NCBI GenBank assembly: GCA_002811645.1
Contig: PDIP01000093.1
Location: 85,781 to 149,780, forward strand
Length of the DNA stretch: 64,000 nt
Direction: 5' to 3'
Source of the DNA: Corallochytrium limacisporum
Taxonomy: Eukaryota; Opisthokonta
The translations under genes were made by a program, and so were the position numbers. The notes under the pieces were generated by a model. That model made no database searches and had not been told where the DNA came from. It worked only from the letters and a program-made list of their open reading frames with translations. Each line of letters starts with the position of its first letter. Position 1 is the stretch's first letter. Of this stretch, positions 1 to 9,676 are shown in pieces.

Positions 1-436
1 CCATTTCGCCCGCCGGAGTTTCGCATCCCCCCCCCCCCGGATGGTAGTATAGGAAGGTAGAGTTAGTTTATTTTATATACTGACGTTTCTTAAATCAGTT
101 GAAACTAGGCCCCTGAGGATCGGGCGCGAAAGTTTTGGGGGAGGAGACCCGGGAATGGAAGGGGAGCGGATTGGAGGCCAGAACTGTCTGGTTGCACGGG
201 TGGTGGGCTACACACAGAGTCCATTGCGGTGCCTGCAGTCTTTGCTTCCTTAGAGACTTGTTTGAGTTCAGATAGAAACCGCCTTGATGGTATATGGTCT
301 GCTGCATCAACGAAATAGGCTCACATTACCGCCTGTTGATACTACAGAGCCATCTGCAGGTACACACGAACTGTGGGCTGTGTGAGTCCATGACTTCAGC
401 ACGGAGAGATCGAACAGAAACAGCCAGAACTTAAAC
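1..436. other. Left-edge intergenic and TIMELESS upstream region
   Basis: No gene is seen here. Near the left edge, about 25-45, a long C run is bracketed by CATCC and GGATG, giving a short palindrome like those found in other intergenic stretches of this window. The rest is presumably the TIMELESS promoter and 5' UTR. The TIMELESS ATG at 437 is the first in its frame. Open frames on the minus strand here are short and lack recognisable domains. Confidence 0.5.
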
Positions 437-3400
437 ATGCCTGCCTTAGGGCTGGACATGCGCCGTGGCGCTCCATTTGGAGGCACCAAAGCCGAATACT
501 ATGATGATGATGATATTCAAGCCATTATCGCACGCTTCGGGCGTATCCTTGAAACAGATGTTCCCTCTGGAACAGTGGCGCGTTTCGAAGTTGATCGGGA
601 CGAGGCATTAGAGGCAGTTCGGGAGCTTGAACGTATTCTAAAGAATGACCAGCCTCAAACACGCGTTGAGGCTCTGCGCTGCGCAAGGACTGGTGTGGCT
701 TATGGCGACCTCATGCCCATGCTGCACGCTGTTGTCACCAACAGCGAACACGAAGACCTGGGCCCGGAGTCAAAGCTGACCTTTGCTGTTGTACGCCTGT
801 TGCACCGTCTAACTTTGCCCGTCGGAGTATTGTTCGAAACAGAGTTGGAAGAAATGGACAAAGAGGACAGAAACAAGGAAGTCATGCATAACATGCGAGA
901 GTATGCGAATATCATGACCCGTACATATAACATTTTGCTCTGCGAAACGTTTGTACTGGATCTCATGACTATTATTGCACCCTGTCTGGCGAAGGGTGTG
1001 GACGCTGAGGAACGGGACAACCAGCTTACCGGAATGGTAGTACAGATCTTTTATCACTTGACTTCTAGTCACTTCCACCGGGATTCGACCCAGGAAAAAG
1101 CCATCTTTGTGTATGATCAGACCGGTGTGATGGACCTTCTATTGGCTCTTGCCAGCGAGCCTGACCTAGAGCTGCGACTCTACGTTCTGAAGGTAGTGCG
1201 CGCTCTGTATGGGTCCGTTAAACCAGTTGATCTCGCCAATTTCAAAATGCGTCGGGCGGGAAACAGCAATCCATTCCAAGAACCTGGGCTTAGGGATTCT
1301 ACTCTGACAGTTAAAAAACAGAAGCCACCTGTCGCGTCACGGAGGGCAGGCCTGAGCCATCGCCATGGCCGATTCAATGGTGCATTTAGCATTAAAACCC
1401 TTGAGGAGACAAGGTCAGCAAATCGCCTAGGAACATACGGTCAAATCAAGCACTACAATTTGGATGAGAACAAAAGGCTCGGACGGGGACGGAAGCAGGT
1501 ATACGCCGTGGAGGAGGCCATTGACTACAGCAAGGGTCTCAGCGATTCCGCCAAACAGCGCCTCAAGGCAACCGCTCTACAGATAATTGAACGAAGCTTC
1601 AATGATCTCGTGGGTGATATTTCTGCTGCATTCAGGAACCCTCGATATCACGATCTTATGGAGGAAACGGATAATCTCAACTTTTTGTGGATGTTGTGGT
1701 TTTTCCCTGCCTTCCAACGCACGGTACGGGTTGCAATCCGTTCTTCCAGTGACAAGGATCTGGCCACCACAGATGCCGCCTTCAACGACATCCATGTTGA
1801 TGATGCGATAGGTCGCGAGAGTGTCAATGAGGCCATGGAAATTGAGAATTTCAAGAAGGTCATGGAATACCTAAAGGAGGCAATTTCTGATGAGAGCATC
1901 GACAAAGCACACTGGAAAATCTATTCACCCAAGAAAGAGGCTGGCAGCCGAGTCTTCAATGAATATTTGCTACAATTGCGAGACATGATCGGACAGGATG
2001 GCTATGAAAAAGCTGCAAAGACTCTCTTACTCAATGTCCTTCATTACGAGGGTACACGGAGTCTTCCTCTCATGTTGCTAAACGATTGGCGCATGGATCG
2101 TCAAACACTGAGCCAGCTTCATTCACTTGTGTACATTATCGACAATCTCCTCAAGCTTGTCAAGGACTTAGAAGCCGAGTGTAAGCAAAATAATGAGAGG
2201 ATTTTTGTGAGCAAGAAGACTCGTGCAGGCCGAGCTACCAGCAAAAAGAAGAAGCAGAATCTAGCCAATGATGATGGCGTCAATGTCGTCAGTGACGCTG
2301 AAGATGATGAGGATGATGATGAGGAGCACCAGCGCGAGACTGAACTGCACTACCGGGAATACTTTGAAACCTTCGTGCATCCCAAAGTCATTGACAAGTA
2401 CATGTATTTGCTGAAGATGTATCAGCACAACCCGATTGATCTTGATCAAATTGCTGCTCGCATGATCTACAATCTGAGCCGGGTGAAGGGTAGCATGGGG
2501 ATCTTCTACAATCTGGAATACTTTGTAGTTTTCAACAATATTCTGCAGGATCCTAGGTCCCGGAAGGAAGGGCTTAAGCCCCTAGCAAATGTTGCCAAGA
2601 CAATCATATCGTCGTTTTTCAAAGAGGCCCAGAACAACCATTTTCTATTCGCAGATCTGCTGTTCCCGAACAACACGACCGACGTGAAGTCCATGCTTCG
2701 CTACGATGGTCAGGTCTTCACTGTCTCCGATACCAAGATGAGAGAGTTGGTGAACAAGAATCGGGAACAACCCGATATCATCGCCGCAATCCACAACGAG
2801 GTGAAGGAGCAGGTAAAGGATCCCCAGGACATTAGGGCCCAGCTCCGTGCCATGGGCTTCCTGGATGAAAATGATGAGCTGGTGGTGCGTCACGCCCAGC
2901 CACGTGCCAAGCGAGGCAAGCGCAAGGAGGAGAAGATCGACACGGCCATCACTGACGATCAATTGGACGAGGAGGGTACTCTCTGCTTCCAACCACTAAT
3001 GACCACAGAGTATGAGTTCAACCGCACTCCGTGGACCAAACGGGAGGACGAACACCTGCGCAAGGAACAGGAGTCATACGAGGGGCTCACCCAGCAATTC
3101 GAACTGCTAGCCGACGGCATTCCCCCCCGAACGCCGATCGATGTGCTCTTCCGGTGCCTCTGGCTTCGCCTTGTGCCCATACGCGAACTGGGATCGCTAT
3201 TCCGTCCTGACACTGTGAAGGTGCTGGCATCGCGGTACAAAGACTTTCGGGATTCTGGTGGCTATGATGGTGAGAGCGTCCTTCCTTCAGCCACGCAGCA
3301 AGAGCAGTCTTCTGGTGATGAATTTTCCATCAAGTCCGCACCCAAGGGGAAGTACACTAGCAGTGCGATTGTTGTCCCGGAAGATGAGGACGAGGCTCTG

Positions 3401-4252
3401 TCGGAGCTCTTGAAAGCACCCACGCAACCCACTGTGGCGGTTGCTAAGAACCACGTGAAGCGGCTGGCCCGTGGATTGCTGGTGGATGGTCTGTACGCTG
3501 ATACTACGTCCGATCTGAACATGATGGAGACCTGTACGTGGCTTGTGGCAGAAATGGAAAGCTGCTTGGATATGATGCCCATCAACGAGGACTACTTGCT
3601 CGTCCCCGGTGATCACTGTAAGGACGCGCAGGAGAACGAAGATTTTGTAGAGCTCCTGCTAGCACTCGGCTTTCACCGCAAAACTCTTGATCTTGAAAGG
3701 TCGTCCAATTGGTGCTTGAGGCATTACATGAAACGTCAGCAGCTGCAGACCAGCATTGACACTCTCAAGAGCACTATGGCTCGCGTGGCCAAGGCAATGC
3801 AAGAGCAGGCGATGGAGAGCGACGATGAAGCAGCCGCCATCGACAGTGACAACGACCTCGCTGTAGGCGCATCACAGGCAGCCAAGAGGAAGGCCAAACG
3901 AAAGCGCGTGAAGGAGATACTCGAGTCTGATGACGACGATGACGATAACGATGACGAAAGTGAACTTGACTCTGAAGATGCCGCCATTCCGACCCAGGCC
4001 GACCTCTTGAAAGGATCGCAGTTTGCAGGTCACGTATCGGGCTCGCAGTGGCAGGACAAGATCAAGGTGAACAAAAAGCCTAGGAGCAAAAAGCCAAAGA
4101 TCAGTGCTTCGCAGGTTGACGACTCAGATGCGGAAGCAGGGTCTGACGATGATGCTGTTCATGAGGCCAATGATGGTAACAGTTCACTGAACACGAGCTC
4201 TGCCAGCATTGCAACAGACGAATTACTCGGCAGCAGTGATGAGGAACTGTGA
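437..4252 (+). CDS. TIMELESS: TIMELESS/Tof1/Swi1 replication fork protection protein
   Basis: A single 1271-residue frame, close to animal TIMELESS (about 1200 residues). In the known family the protein pairs with TIPIN at the replication fork, slows uncoupled forks and supports the S-phase checkpoint and cohesion. The N-terminal TIMELESS helical-repeat domain covers about residues 25-290 and contains the stretch GDLMPMLHAVV and the later segment LRLYVLKVVRALYGSV. A basic patch (about 593-608) and an acidic stretch (about 615-628) separate it from the middle region. A second basic-acidic tail lies at about 1150-1175, and the protein ends in LLGSSDEEL. No intron or frame break is seen across 3.8 kb. 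It is convergent with GMPPA, with about 120 bases between the stops. Family assignment is firm; whether it also has a circadian role cannot be told from sequence. Confidence 0.93.
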   Translation: MPALGLDMRRGAPFGGTKAEYYDDDDIQAIIARFGRILETDVPSGTVARFEVDRDEALEAVRELERILKNDQPQTRVEALRCARTGVAYGDLMPMLHAVVTNSEHEDLGPESKLTFAVVRLLHRLTLPVGVLFETELEEMDKEDRNKEVMHNMREYANIMTRTYNILLCETFVLDLMTIIAPCLAKGVDAEERDNQLTGMVVQIFYHLTSSHFHRDSTQEKAIFVYDQTGVMDLLLALASEPDLELRLYVLKVVRALYGSVKPVDLANFKMRRAGNSNPFQEPGLRDSTLTVKKQKPPVASRRAGLSHRHGRFNGAFSIKTLEETRSANRLGTYGQIKHYNLDENKRLGRGRKQVYAVEEAIDYSKGLSDSAKQRLKATALQIIERSFNDLVGDISAAFRNPRYHDLMEETDNLNFLWMLWFFPAFQRTVRVAIRSSSDKDLATTDAAFNDIHVDDAIGRESVNEAMEIENFKKVMEYLKEAISDESIDKAHWKIYSPKKEAGSRVFNEYLLQLRDMIGQDGYEKAAKTLLLNVLHYEGTRSLPLMLLNDWRMDRQTLSQLHSLVYIIDNLLKLVKDLEAECKQNNERIFVSKKTRAGRATSKKKKQNLANDDGVNVVSDAEDDEDDDEEHQRETELHYREYFETFVHPKVIDKYMYLLKMYQHNPIDLDQIAARMIYNLSRVKGSMGIFYNLEYFVVFNNILQDPRSRKEGLKPLANVAKTIISSFFKEAQNNHFLFADLLFPNNTTDVKSMLRYDGQVFTVSDTKMRELVNKNREQPDIIAAIHNEVKEQVKDPQDIRAQLRAMGFLDENDELVVRHAQPRAKRGKRKEEKIDTAITDDQLDEEGTLCFQPLMTTEYEFNRTPWTKREDEHLRKEQESYEGLTQQFELLADGIPPRTPIDVLFRCLWLRLVPIRELGSLFRPDTVKVLASRYKDFRDSGGYDGESVLPSATQQEQSSGDEFSIKSAPKGKYTSSAIVVPEDEDEALSELLKAPTQPTVAVAKNHVKRLARGLLVDGLYADTTSDLNMMETCTWLVAEMESCLDMMPINEDYLLVPGDHCKDAQENEDFVELLLALGFHRKTLDLERSSNWCLRHYMKRQQLQTSIDTLKSTMARVAKAMQEQAMESDDEAAAIDSDNDLAVGASQAAKRKAKRKRVKEILESDDDDDDNDDESELDSEDAAIPTQADLLKGSQFAGHVSGSQWQDKIKVNKKPRSKKPKISASQVDDSDAEAGSDDDAVHEANDGNSSLNTSSASIATDELLGSSDEEL

Positions 4253-4370
4253 AAGTAGCAAAGTGCGAAACATTTGTATGAAAAAAGTTATTGATGCTTA
4301 GTAATCTGCTGGTCTTATGATGATGAGGACCCTTTGTGTGTGCTCTCCATGGCATGATTCACCTGGCAGG

Positions 4371-5687
4371 TTAGAGCAGGATTTCGTCCCGAACAGTGGC
4401 CTTGATCTCCTTGTTCGGCAACACCACGCAGTTTCGTACCATCACCTCGTGTGCGATTTTGACATGATCTCCCACAACCACAGGTCCAGGTGCTTTCTTT
4501 CCTTCTACAAACTGATGACCTGCAGACTGCGGTGTTGGTGTAAGACCCTCGATGCGGCTCCAGCGTCCCACCACGCAGCCATCGCCCAGCACGGTCTTCA
4601 CTACGTACGCGTCCATTTTGATCACACAGTCCGACAGGATGATCGCATCTTTGATCCGAGCACCGGCCTCCACAACTGTACCGTCTCCGATCGCAACGTT
4701 CGGTCCGATCTTCGCCCCGGCCGCAACTGTCGCGCTTGGCGACACATAGACCGATCCTTGCACTTCATACGGAAGCTCAGATTTGCGATCCGTGCGAGCG
4801 GCTGTGCCGACTTCCTCCTCACGACCCTTTTGGTAACGCTCCGCCAGGTAGAATGCCTGACAGTCCAGGGCCTCGCCGCTTGTCTTAAGCTGGCTCCAAA
4901 ACGTTCCCTCGGGCTTCTGCCAGAGGAAGAGCTTGCCAGTGCCCGCCAACTTCTCGAGTACGTCTTTCTCAAGGTGGCAGACGTCGGAGTGACTCGGAGT
5001 GTCCACGGTGTCCGAGGTGGCTGGATCTGTATCCAATTCAAATAAGCTATCATGCCGGTTGGCCATATGCTGCTTAATGTGCTGGAATAATGCCTTTGGC
5101 TCAAATAGATAGATACCGCCGTTAATAATATCAGAGACGTACGTCGAGGGTTTTTCGACGTAATGCTCGATCTCACCTGTCTGTGCATTAACCACACAGC
5201 GACCGTACGCGTTGTTGTCTGCCTCAATCTTTCCCATGGCCTTCACACCCAGCATGGTAGCAATTTCCTTTTCTGGACGGCTCTTGTGGAAGTCAAGCAT
5301 CGCCTTCAGTGGGTAATCACATGCGATGTCCATGTGTTCCACAAAGAGGTAATCACATCCTCCACGAAGGATTCGGTCCCGGAAGTGATAAATGCCGCCG
5401 GCAGTGCCCAGGGGCTCGTATTCATAGAGGTAGTGCACATTGATACCATACCGAGTACTCATCTGACTGACGAATGCTTTGAACTCCGTTTCGGGGTAGA
5501 ATCCGATTAGAAGGACCTCTACCAAGGCGTCAGTGAGTTCGTACTTGCACGCCGCGATCTGATGCTCGACCAGAGCTAGACCAGCAACCGGAAACAGTGC
5601 CTTCGGCATGTTCAATGACATCGGACGGAACCGTGTTCCGCGGGTCGGACCACCGACCAGCAACACTGCCTTTGCTTTTCCCGACAT
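4371..5687 (-). CDS. GMPPA: GDP-mannose pyrophosphorylase A-type protein
   Basis: A 438-residue protein starting at the ATG at 5687; the codon just before it is GTG. The N-terminal nucleotidyltransferase domain opens with GGPTRGTRFRP, the GMPPA form of the signature rather than the GMPPB form. Later landmarks are LGTAGGIYHFRD, VEKPSTYVSDIINGGIYLF and a left-handed beta-helix built from hexapeptide repeats (about residues 310-400). The C-terminus around LPNKEIKATVRDEILL also follows GMPPA. In animals GMPPA has little or no catalysis and instead binds GDP-mannose to restrain GMPPB. The Asp expected at the metal site is present in HMDIACDYP. The role is therefore control of GDP-mannose supply for glycosylation, with residual activity uncertain. 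It is a single exon. Confidence 0.9.
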   Translation of the reverse strand: MSGKAKAVLLVGGPTRGTRFRPMSLNMPKALFPVAGLALVEHQIAACKYELTDALVEVLLIGFYPETEFKAFVSQMSTRYGINVHYLYEYEPLGTAGGIYHFRDRILRGGCDYLFVEHMDIACDYPLKAMLDFHKSRPEKEIATMLGVKAMGKIEADNNAYGRCVVNAQTGEIEHYVEKPSTYVSDIINGGIYLFEPKALFQHIKQHMANRHDSLFELDTDPATSDTVDTPSHSDVCHLEKDVLEKLAGTGKLFLWQKPEGTFWSQLKTSGEALDCQAFYLAERYQKGREEEVGTAARTDRKSELPYEVQGSVYVSPSATVAAGAKIGPNVAIGDGTVVEAGARIKDAIILSDCVIKMDAYVVKTVLGDGCVVGRWSRIEGLTPTPQSAGHQFVEGKKAPGPVVVGDHVKIAHEVMVRNCVVLPNKEIKATVRDEILL

Positions 5688-6328
5688 CACGCTATATGAA
5701 TTCTATCTACGTGTCGATGCTAGAAGTCCCGACGCAGTTGGACATTGTGGGCTATGTTACGACAGTCACATCGTGACCTACAACTTATACCAACCGCGAA
5801 GATAATCCATGGTAACCAACTGAGCATCAAATAGGAAACACCTTCATACTTTCGTCACACGGTGACACAGCCTCACTGGCGACCAAGGGCGCGCCCAACC
5901 CCCGGGCTGGACTCCGAGGGCAAGAGAGGCCGGGAATCTCACAAGCAGCGCTGTGTTTACCCCCCCCCTTCTCTGCCTGTGTTTTTAGTAACGGGAGAGA
6001 AGAATGGGGGGGGGGCCACCAAGCAAAAACAAGGTCAAAAAAAAAAATACCTGAAAGGAAAAAGAAGAGAAAACAAAAGAGGGCGAAGGAAGAGGAAAAG
6101 TAAGGGCTAGCTGGAAGGGCCCCTCGCTTTCTACCAAAAAAAAAAAAAAAACCAAACCGGGTTCCCCACATCCATCGCCCCTGGAGCTCGGGCTCGAACC
6201 CTCGCCACTTTTTCCCTTCGCTCACAAAGCCCAAATCCCGCCCCGTGTATTTTCTTTAACTATATGCGGCCATCTCCGAAACTCCCGCAAAGGGTTTCCT
6301 TTTTGAACCCCCCCCACAAACCCCAATA
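5688..6328. other. Intergenic, GC-palindrome and homopolymer rich
   Basis: No gene is supported. The stretch holds a C-run/G-run palindrome near 5895-5925, C and G runs around 5960-6015, and A runs around 6037-6050 and 6135-6152. The open frames here are low-complexity. It lies between the divergent GMPPA gene and the tRNA gene and presumably contains GMPPA's promoter. Confidence 0.5.
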
Positions 6329-6535
6329 TATCACCGGCGGGCCTCGATCCCGCAACCTCAGAATCACTCTAACGAAAGAGGAGAAAAGTTGGGCGAGCTC
6401 CGAATGCTTTCACATCCGGAACAGCCAGCAATCAGCCAAACTGGGCCAGTGAAGTCCCAAACGGTACAAGATGTGTTGTGTTGTTCTCTAAACAGTTTAG
6501 AAGTCCTGTACGCTATCCAATTGCGCCACGGTGAT
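6329..6535 (-). tRNA. tRNA-Arg (anticodon UCU) with a 133-nt intron
   Basis: On the minus strand the 5' half is 6498-6535 and the 3' half is 6329-6364, separated by an intron at 6365-6497. The acceptor stem pairs fully (ATCACCG with CGGTGAT) and the discriminator is A. The D arm is GCGC, AATTGGATA, GCGT, and box A (TGGCGCAATTGG) is canonical. The anticodon stem is CAGGA with TTCTG, and the loop is CTTCTAA with anticodon TCT at 34-36. The variable loop is AGGTT. The T arm is GCGGG, ATCGAGG, CCCGC, so position 54 is A instead of the usual T. The intron begins one base 3' of the anticodon, as in eukaryotic nuclear tRNAs. A TTAGA near its 3' end can pair with TCTAA of the anticodon loop. No T run follows the 3' end closely, while a T4 lies inside the intron. 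A pseudogene is possible, but every stem is intact. Confidence 0.85.
6365..6497 (-). other. Intron of the tRNA-Arg(UCU) gene
   Basis: This 133-nt stretch interrupts the anticodon loop after position 37. Such length is far above the few tens of bases typical of nuclear tRNA introns. TTAGA occurs near both intron ends, and the 3' copy is placed to form the anticodon-intron helix of a bulge-helix-bulge substrate. The intron also contains a T4 run (AACTTTTCTCC), which could act as a weak Pol III terminator. Confidence 0.75.
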
Positions 6536-7049
6536 AGAGAAAGGAGTGTAGGGGGAAAAAGACTCGGAAAATGGTTGAAATGCACACAAGCAAAGGAAGA
6601 AACAGGGTATTGAATGGGAAGAGTGAGGACAAAAAAAATGTGAGGGAGGAGTCAGAAGGTCGAAAGGTGATGACCGGAACGGTCGGATTTCCATACTAAA
6701 AGTATGGTACACATACAGAGGCCAAAAATTCATATATATAGTACAGTAAAACGCTTGGAGTGGGGCGCAATAGTGAATGTACCAAACCGGGGTGTAGAAG
6801 AGGAGAGCGGACCCGGTGCTGCGGGTGTGTGTAGGTGGCGTGCCGGCCTGGGAGCAAACTATTTCGGACGGCAAGACACGGACATGAACGCTTGTCGCAT
6901 TACTGTTGAAAATAGCAGCAGTGATGATGCGTTCCCTTACGACTTGTTATTTATGACACAGCCTTCTAATGTCGACTGGTGAAACGGAACCTGACTAGCA
7001 TTGCTGAGGACTTCGGATGTGACCTCCGCCGTGATCAAATGACAATGGT
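6536..7049. other. Intergenic between tRNA-Arg and the PPTase gene
   Basis: A 92-codon frame at 6704-6982 shows no recognisable domain and is not supported as a gene. The region must contain the PPTase 5' flank and the sequence upstream of the oppositely directed tRNA gene. Nothing else is seen. Confidence 0.45.
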
Positions 7050-8039
7050 ATGGCGAATGTGAAACGCTCAATCGTGAGGCACTGTGTCAGTGTCCGCAGC
7101 AAGAATGAGATATCTCAAGAGGCTGTTGAGGTGATAGTAGACCTCGGGATTGAGTCGGAGGAAACCCGTCGGCGCATTCTGAATAAGAGATACGGCATAG
7201 ACGCACTATCGTCGCTGGTTGGTGCGGCCTTGGGAAGAATCTGTCTGTTCGAAATTTTTGATGGAAAGATCGGCTTGGATGGAATACATCTTATCAGAGA
7301 CGATGATGATCTAAGCCCCACAGGACGACCGAAGGCTTTAGTACCCGGAGTGATGACCTCGTGCGATTTCAACCTTTCGCACCACGGTGGCGTAGTGGCA
7401 GGGGCCAGCACCAAGTCAGCGACCACACCGGTTGCCATCGGCATCGATGTTGTCAATCCATGGCAAGATGACAGTCCGAAGCCACCTTACGCTGTAGATG
7501 GAATGGCATCCGTGCTACATTCCAGAGAACGAGATGCATTGAGTGCCTACAATGCTGATCCTCGGCTGCAGACGCTGTTCTACCATGTCTTTTGGTCATG
7601 TAAGGAGGCCTGTCTAAAATGCACAGGGGATGGCCTTGGAGGCAGCGTTGATGTCTCGTCATTGTGCCTGGAAGAAATTGGAAAGTCGTCTGGGATGATT
7701 GAACGGCATTTCCTTCGAGATCGCATCACGGATCGCCCATGTCACGTCCATGCGAACATACAGGACGATGGGAAGATGTCAGACAAAGCGAATCATCGAC
7801 GCTTCTGTATTATGGTCGGTCACGTTCTGAACCATCCGGACTTCATTGTGGCAGAGGCTGTACCGGACAATGAGGGGCAAGGCTGTCATTTTACGCTGGC
7901 ACGCAGCCTGGAGCCTTGGTACAGTGCAACGAAATTGAAGTCAGTGACATGGACAACAAAGCCATCGACTCGTCGGCGGGACCGACAAGAGATTGTGGAC
8001 GCCTTGATGACGAAGGCATGGACACATACACCATTCTAA
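7050..8039 (+). CDS. 4'-phosphopantetheinyl transferase (Sfp/AASDHPPT type)
   Basis: A 329-residue protein similar in length to AASDHPPT (309). The three Sfp-superfamily blocks are present in order: FNLSHHGG (about 106-113), IGIDVV with the Mg-binding Asp (about 130-135), and FWSCKEACLK with the W-x-x-KEA-x-x-K pattern (about 180-190), followed by GDGLGG. Family knowledge: these enzymes move 4'-phosphopantetheine from CoA to a Ser of carrier proteins such as acyl carrier protein, fatty-acid synthase or aminoadipate reductase. The C-terminal 90 residues are poorly conserved. The start is the first ATG of the frame. The substrate cannot be read from the sequence; a broad-range cytosolic enzyme is the simplest inference. 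Confidence 0.85.
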   Translation: MANVKRSIVRHCVSVRSKNEISQEAVEVIVDLGIESEETRRRILNKRYGIDALSSLVGAALGRICLFEIFDGKIGLDGIHLIRDDDDLSPTGRPKALVPGVMTSCDFNLSHHGGVVAGASTKSATTPVAIGIDVVNPWQDDSPKPPYAVDGMASVLHSRERDALSAYNADPRLQTLFYHVFWSCKEACLKCTGDGLGGSVDVSSLCLEEIGKSSGMIERHFLRDRITDRPCHVHANIQDDGKMSDKANHRRFCIMVGHVLNHPDFIVAEAVPDNEGQGCHFTLARSLEPWYSATKLKSVTWTTKPSTRRRDRQEIVDALMTKAWTHTPF

Positions 8040-8092
8040 CTGTCAGAGCATGACAAAGGAAAATGTTTCCTATACATTTCTCTATATGCTCC

Positions 8093-8617
8093 CTATACAG
8101 GAATGCCTGCCTGCTTGGCCTTGCGCTTGATGACCGTCACTATGCGATCCACCTGGGGATGTGCCGAACAGCGCAGCATAGACAACACTTCGGGACAGAC
8201 CTACGGCCTTTCCTTGCCAGCCAGGATCATTTGGAAGGCACCGATACAGGCACCCCGCTTATCCTCCCAGTACTCTGGGTTCCCATCCAGGCGCTCGAGT
8301 ACATTAAACGCTTTGGCGGCAAGGTAGAACTGGCCCATTTTGTAACATGTGTTGGCGATCAGACTAAGCAACGAAAAACTTTCGGTGGAGTGCTCCATGC
8401 GCAGGTACAGATCCCAGGCGCGGCGCGGCTTGCCCATCATGATATGCGCCTTGCCAAGCCAGCCGAGGTATGGGTACGACTTCAAGATTTGCGAATCGGA
8501 CACCTGCATGAAGCCTCTTTCGCACTGCCTCTCCCTCCCACTTGAGAGGGAAGAGTTCAGCTGGTCACCAGGGTCGGCAGGGAGCCAGCCCAGGGGCGCA
8601 ATCCTTCCCGCCCCCAA
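8093..8617 (-). pseudogene. IFT56: 5'-truncated IFT56/TTC26 relic with in-frame TAG
   Basis: The frame reads from about 8540 to 8093 and matches the last 140 or so residues of IFT56 (TTC26/DYF-13), a TPR subunit of the intraflagellar transport B complex. Landmarks are KSYPYLGWL, GKPRRAWDLYL, LIANTCYKMGQFY, FNVLERLDGNPEYW and KRGACIGAFQMILAG. A TAG at 8201-8203 then interrupts the frame. In the same frame a conserved tail follows (EVLSMLR, PQVDRIVTVIKRKAKQAGIPV) and ends at a second TAG at 8093-8095, where the family normally ends. The other roughly 400 N-terminal residues are missing, since only about 400 bases separate the relic from the COX11 ATG. Sequence upstream of about 8535 does not resemble IFT56; a splice acceptor there is conceivable. 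It is most simply a recent pseudogene fragment; readthrough is an alternative. Confidence 0.8.
8201..8203 (-). other. In-frame TAG inside conserved IFT56 sequence
   Basis: Codons before this TAG encode AGKERP and codons after it encode VCPEVLSML. Both sides align without a gap to the conserved AG-x(8)-EVL-x-LL segment of IFT56. A single base change of a sense codon would explain it. Confidence 0.8.
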
Positions 8618-9016
8618 CGAGTATTTGCTGATTCAAATATTTGCGTAAATATCGTTCATATTTAGTCGCGTATGTCACTGGCTGTCACACGCAACCGGCC
8701 CTTGCACACCCCCGTCTCTGTGCGGGGAGGGAGCGCTGTTGGGAGCTGAAGGGCGGTGCGGGCCTTTCGGACATAGAGTATGAGGAAGCGGCTTTTGGTT
8801 CGCTACACTTTGCGCAAGGTTCATGATCCCCGCAAAGGTGTGAAAGACCACTTGGTTACCACATTGTCAGTGGTTGTGTGTTCAGTTATGCTTAAATAGA
8901 TTAGTGCACTGTCCAGTGTGAAAAACAACAGGCTGTCTGAAGTAGGTACCCAGTCAGCTTCAGTTTGCCTCTCCCGGGATCACGTTCGTTAGGTTAGTGT
9001 CTTGTTTGTAGTATCC
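8618..9016. other. Intergenic between IFT56 relic and COX11
   Basis: About 400 bases with no domain-bearing frame on either strand. It should contain the COX11 promoter. No upstream IFT56 TPR sequence is found here, which is the basis for calling that gene truncated. Confidence 0.5.
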
Positions 9017-9676
9017 ATGTTCCGCATAAGTGCAAGGCATGTGCGGCCTCTGGCCTCAATATCACGGACGATGATGCGGCAGCGGAGGTTAGCTTCTTCG
9101 ACGTCTTCCATGAAGAGTACAGTAGACAAAAAGAACATGGATTCACTAAAGTATTTGGTGGCTCTGGGGGTTTTAACAGTGGGAGCATCATATGCGGCCG
9201 TGCCAGCCTACCGTGCATTCTGTGCCGCCACTGGCTTTGGTGGCCAGACAAAGCATGCTGATAAGACAGAAGAAATTGTGGACATGGTGCCGCGCAAGGA
9301 TCGGGAGATCACTATTAGATTCAACGCAGACACAAGTGCAAGTATGCGGTGGGGGTTCCGGCCGAGTCAGAAGGAAGTCACAGTGGTACCCGGCGAGACT
9401 ACCTTGGCATTCTACCGAGCTAAGAATCCGACAGATAAGCCAATCGTCGGCATCTCCACGTATAATGTAGTGCCCTTTGATGCCGGTCAGTACTTTAACA
9501 AAATCCAATGCTTCTGCTTCGAAGAGCAGCGATTGAACCCAGGTGAAGAAGTCGACATGCCTGTTTTCTTTTACATTGATCCCGAGTTTGCCGACGACCC
9601 CTTGATGTCTAAAGTGACTACCATTACCCTATCGTACACATTTTTCCAGAGCAAAGGCGATGGAAAATGGGTGTAG
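9017..9676 (+). CDS. COX11: COX11, copper chaperone for cytochrome c oxidase
   Basis: A 219-residue protein starting at the ATG at 9017; the frame extends upstream only to non-ATG codons. An Arg-rich mitochondrial presequence (about 1-35) is followed by one transmembrane segment (about 44-65) and the intermembrane-space CtaG/COX11 domain. The copper motif CFCF lies at about residue 165 within KIQCFCFEEQ. The family signature VPFDAGQYFNK precedes it, and DPLMSKVTTITLSYTFF lies near the end. COX11 delivers copper to the CuB centre of COX1 from the inner membrane. The protein stops soon after the LSYTFF strand, so the C-terminal tail is short. The known double Cys motif is intact. Confidence 0.93.
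   Translation: MFRISARHVRPLASISRTMMRQRRLASSTSSMKSTVDKKNMDSLKYLVALGVLTVGASYAAVPAYRAFCAATGFGGQTKHADKTEEIVDMVPRKDREITIRFNADTSASMRWGFRPSQKEVTVVPGETTLAFYRAKNPTDKPIVGISTYNVVPFDAGQYFNKIQCFCFEEQRLNPGEEVDMPVFFYIDPEFADDPLMSKVTTITLSYTFFQSKGDGKWV

Noticed and set aside
4317-5045. 242-codon plus-strand frame
   Set aside because: It is antisense to the C-terminal half of GMPPA and carries no recognisable motif.
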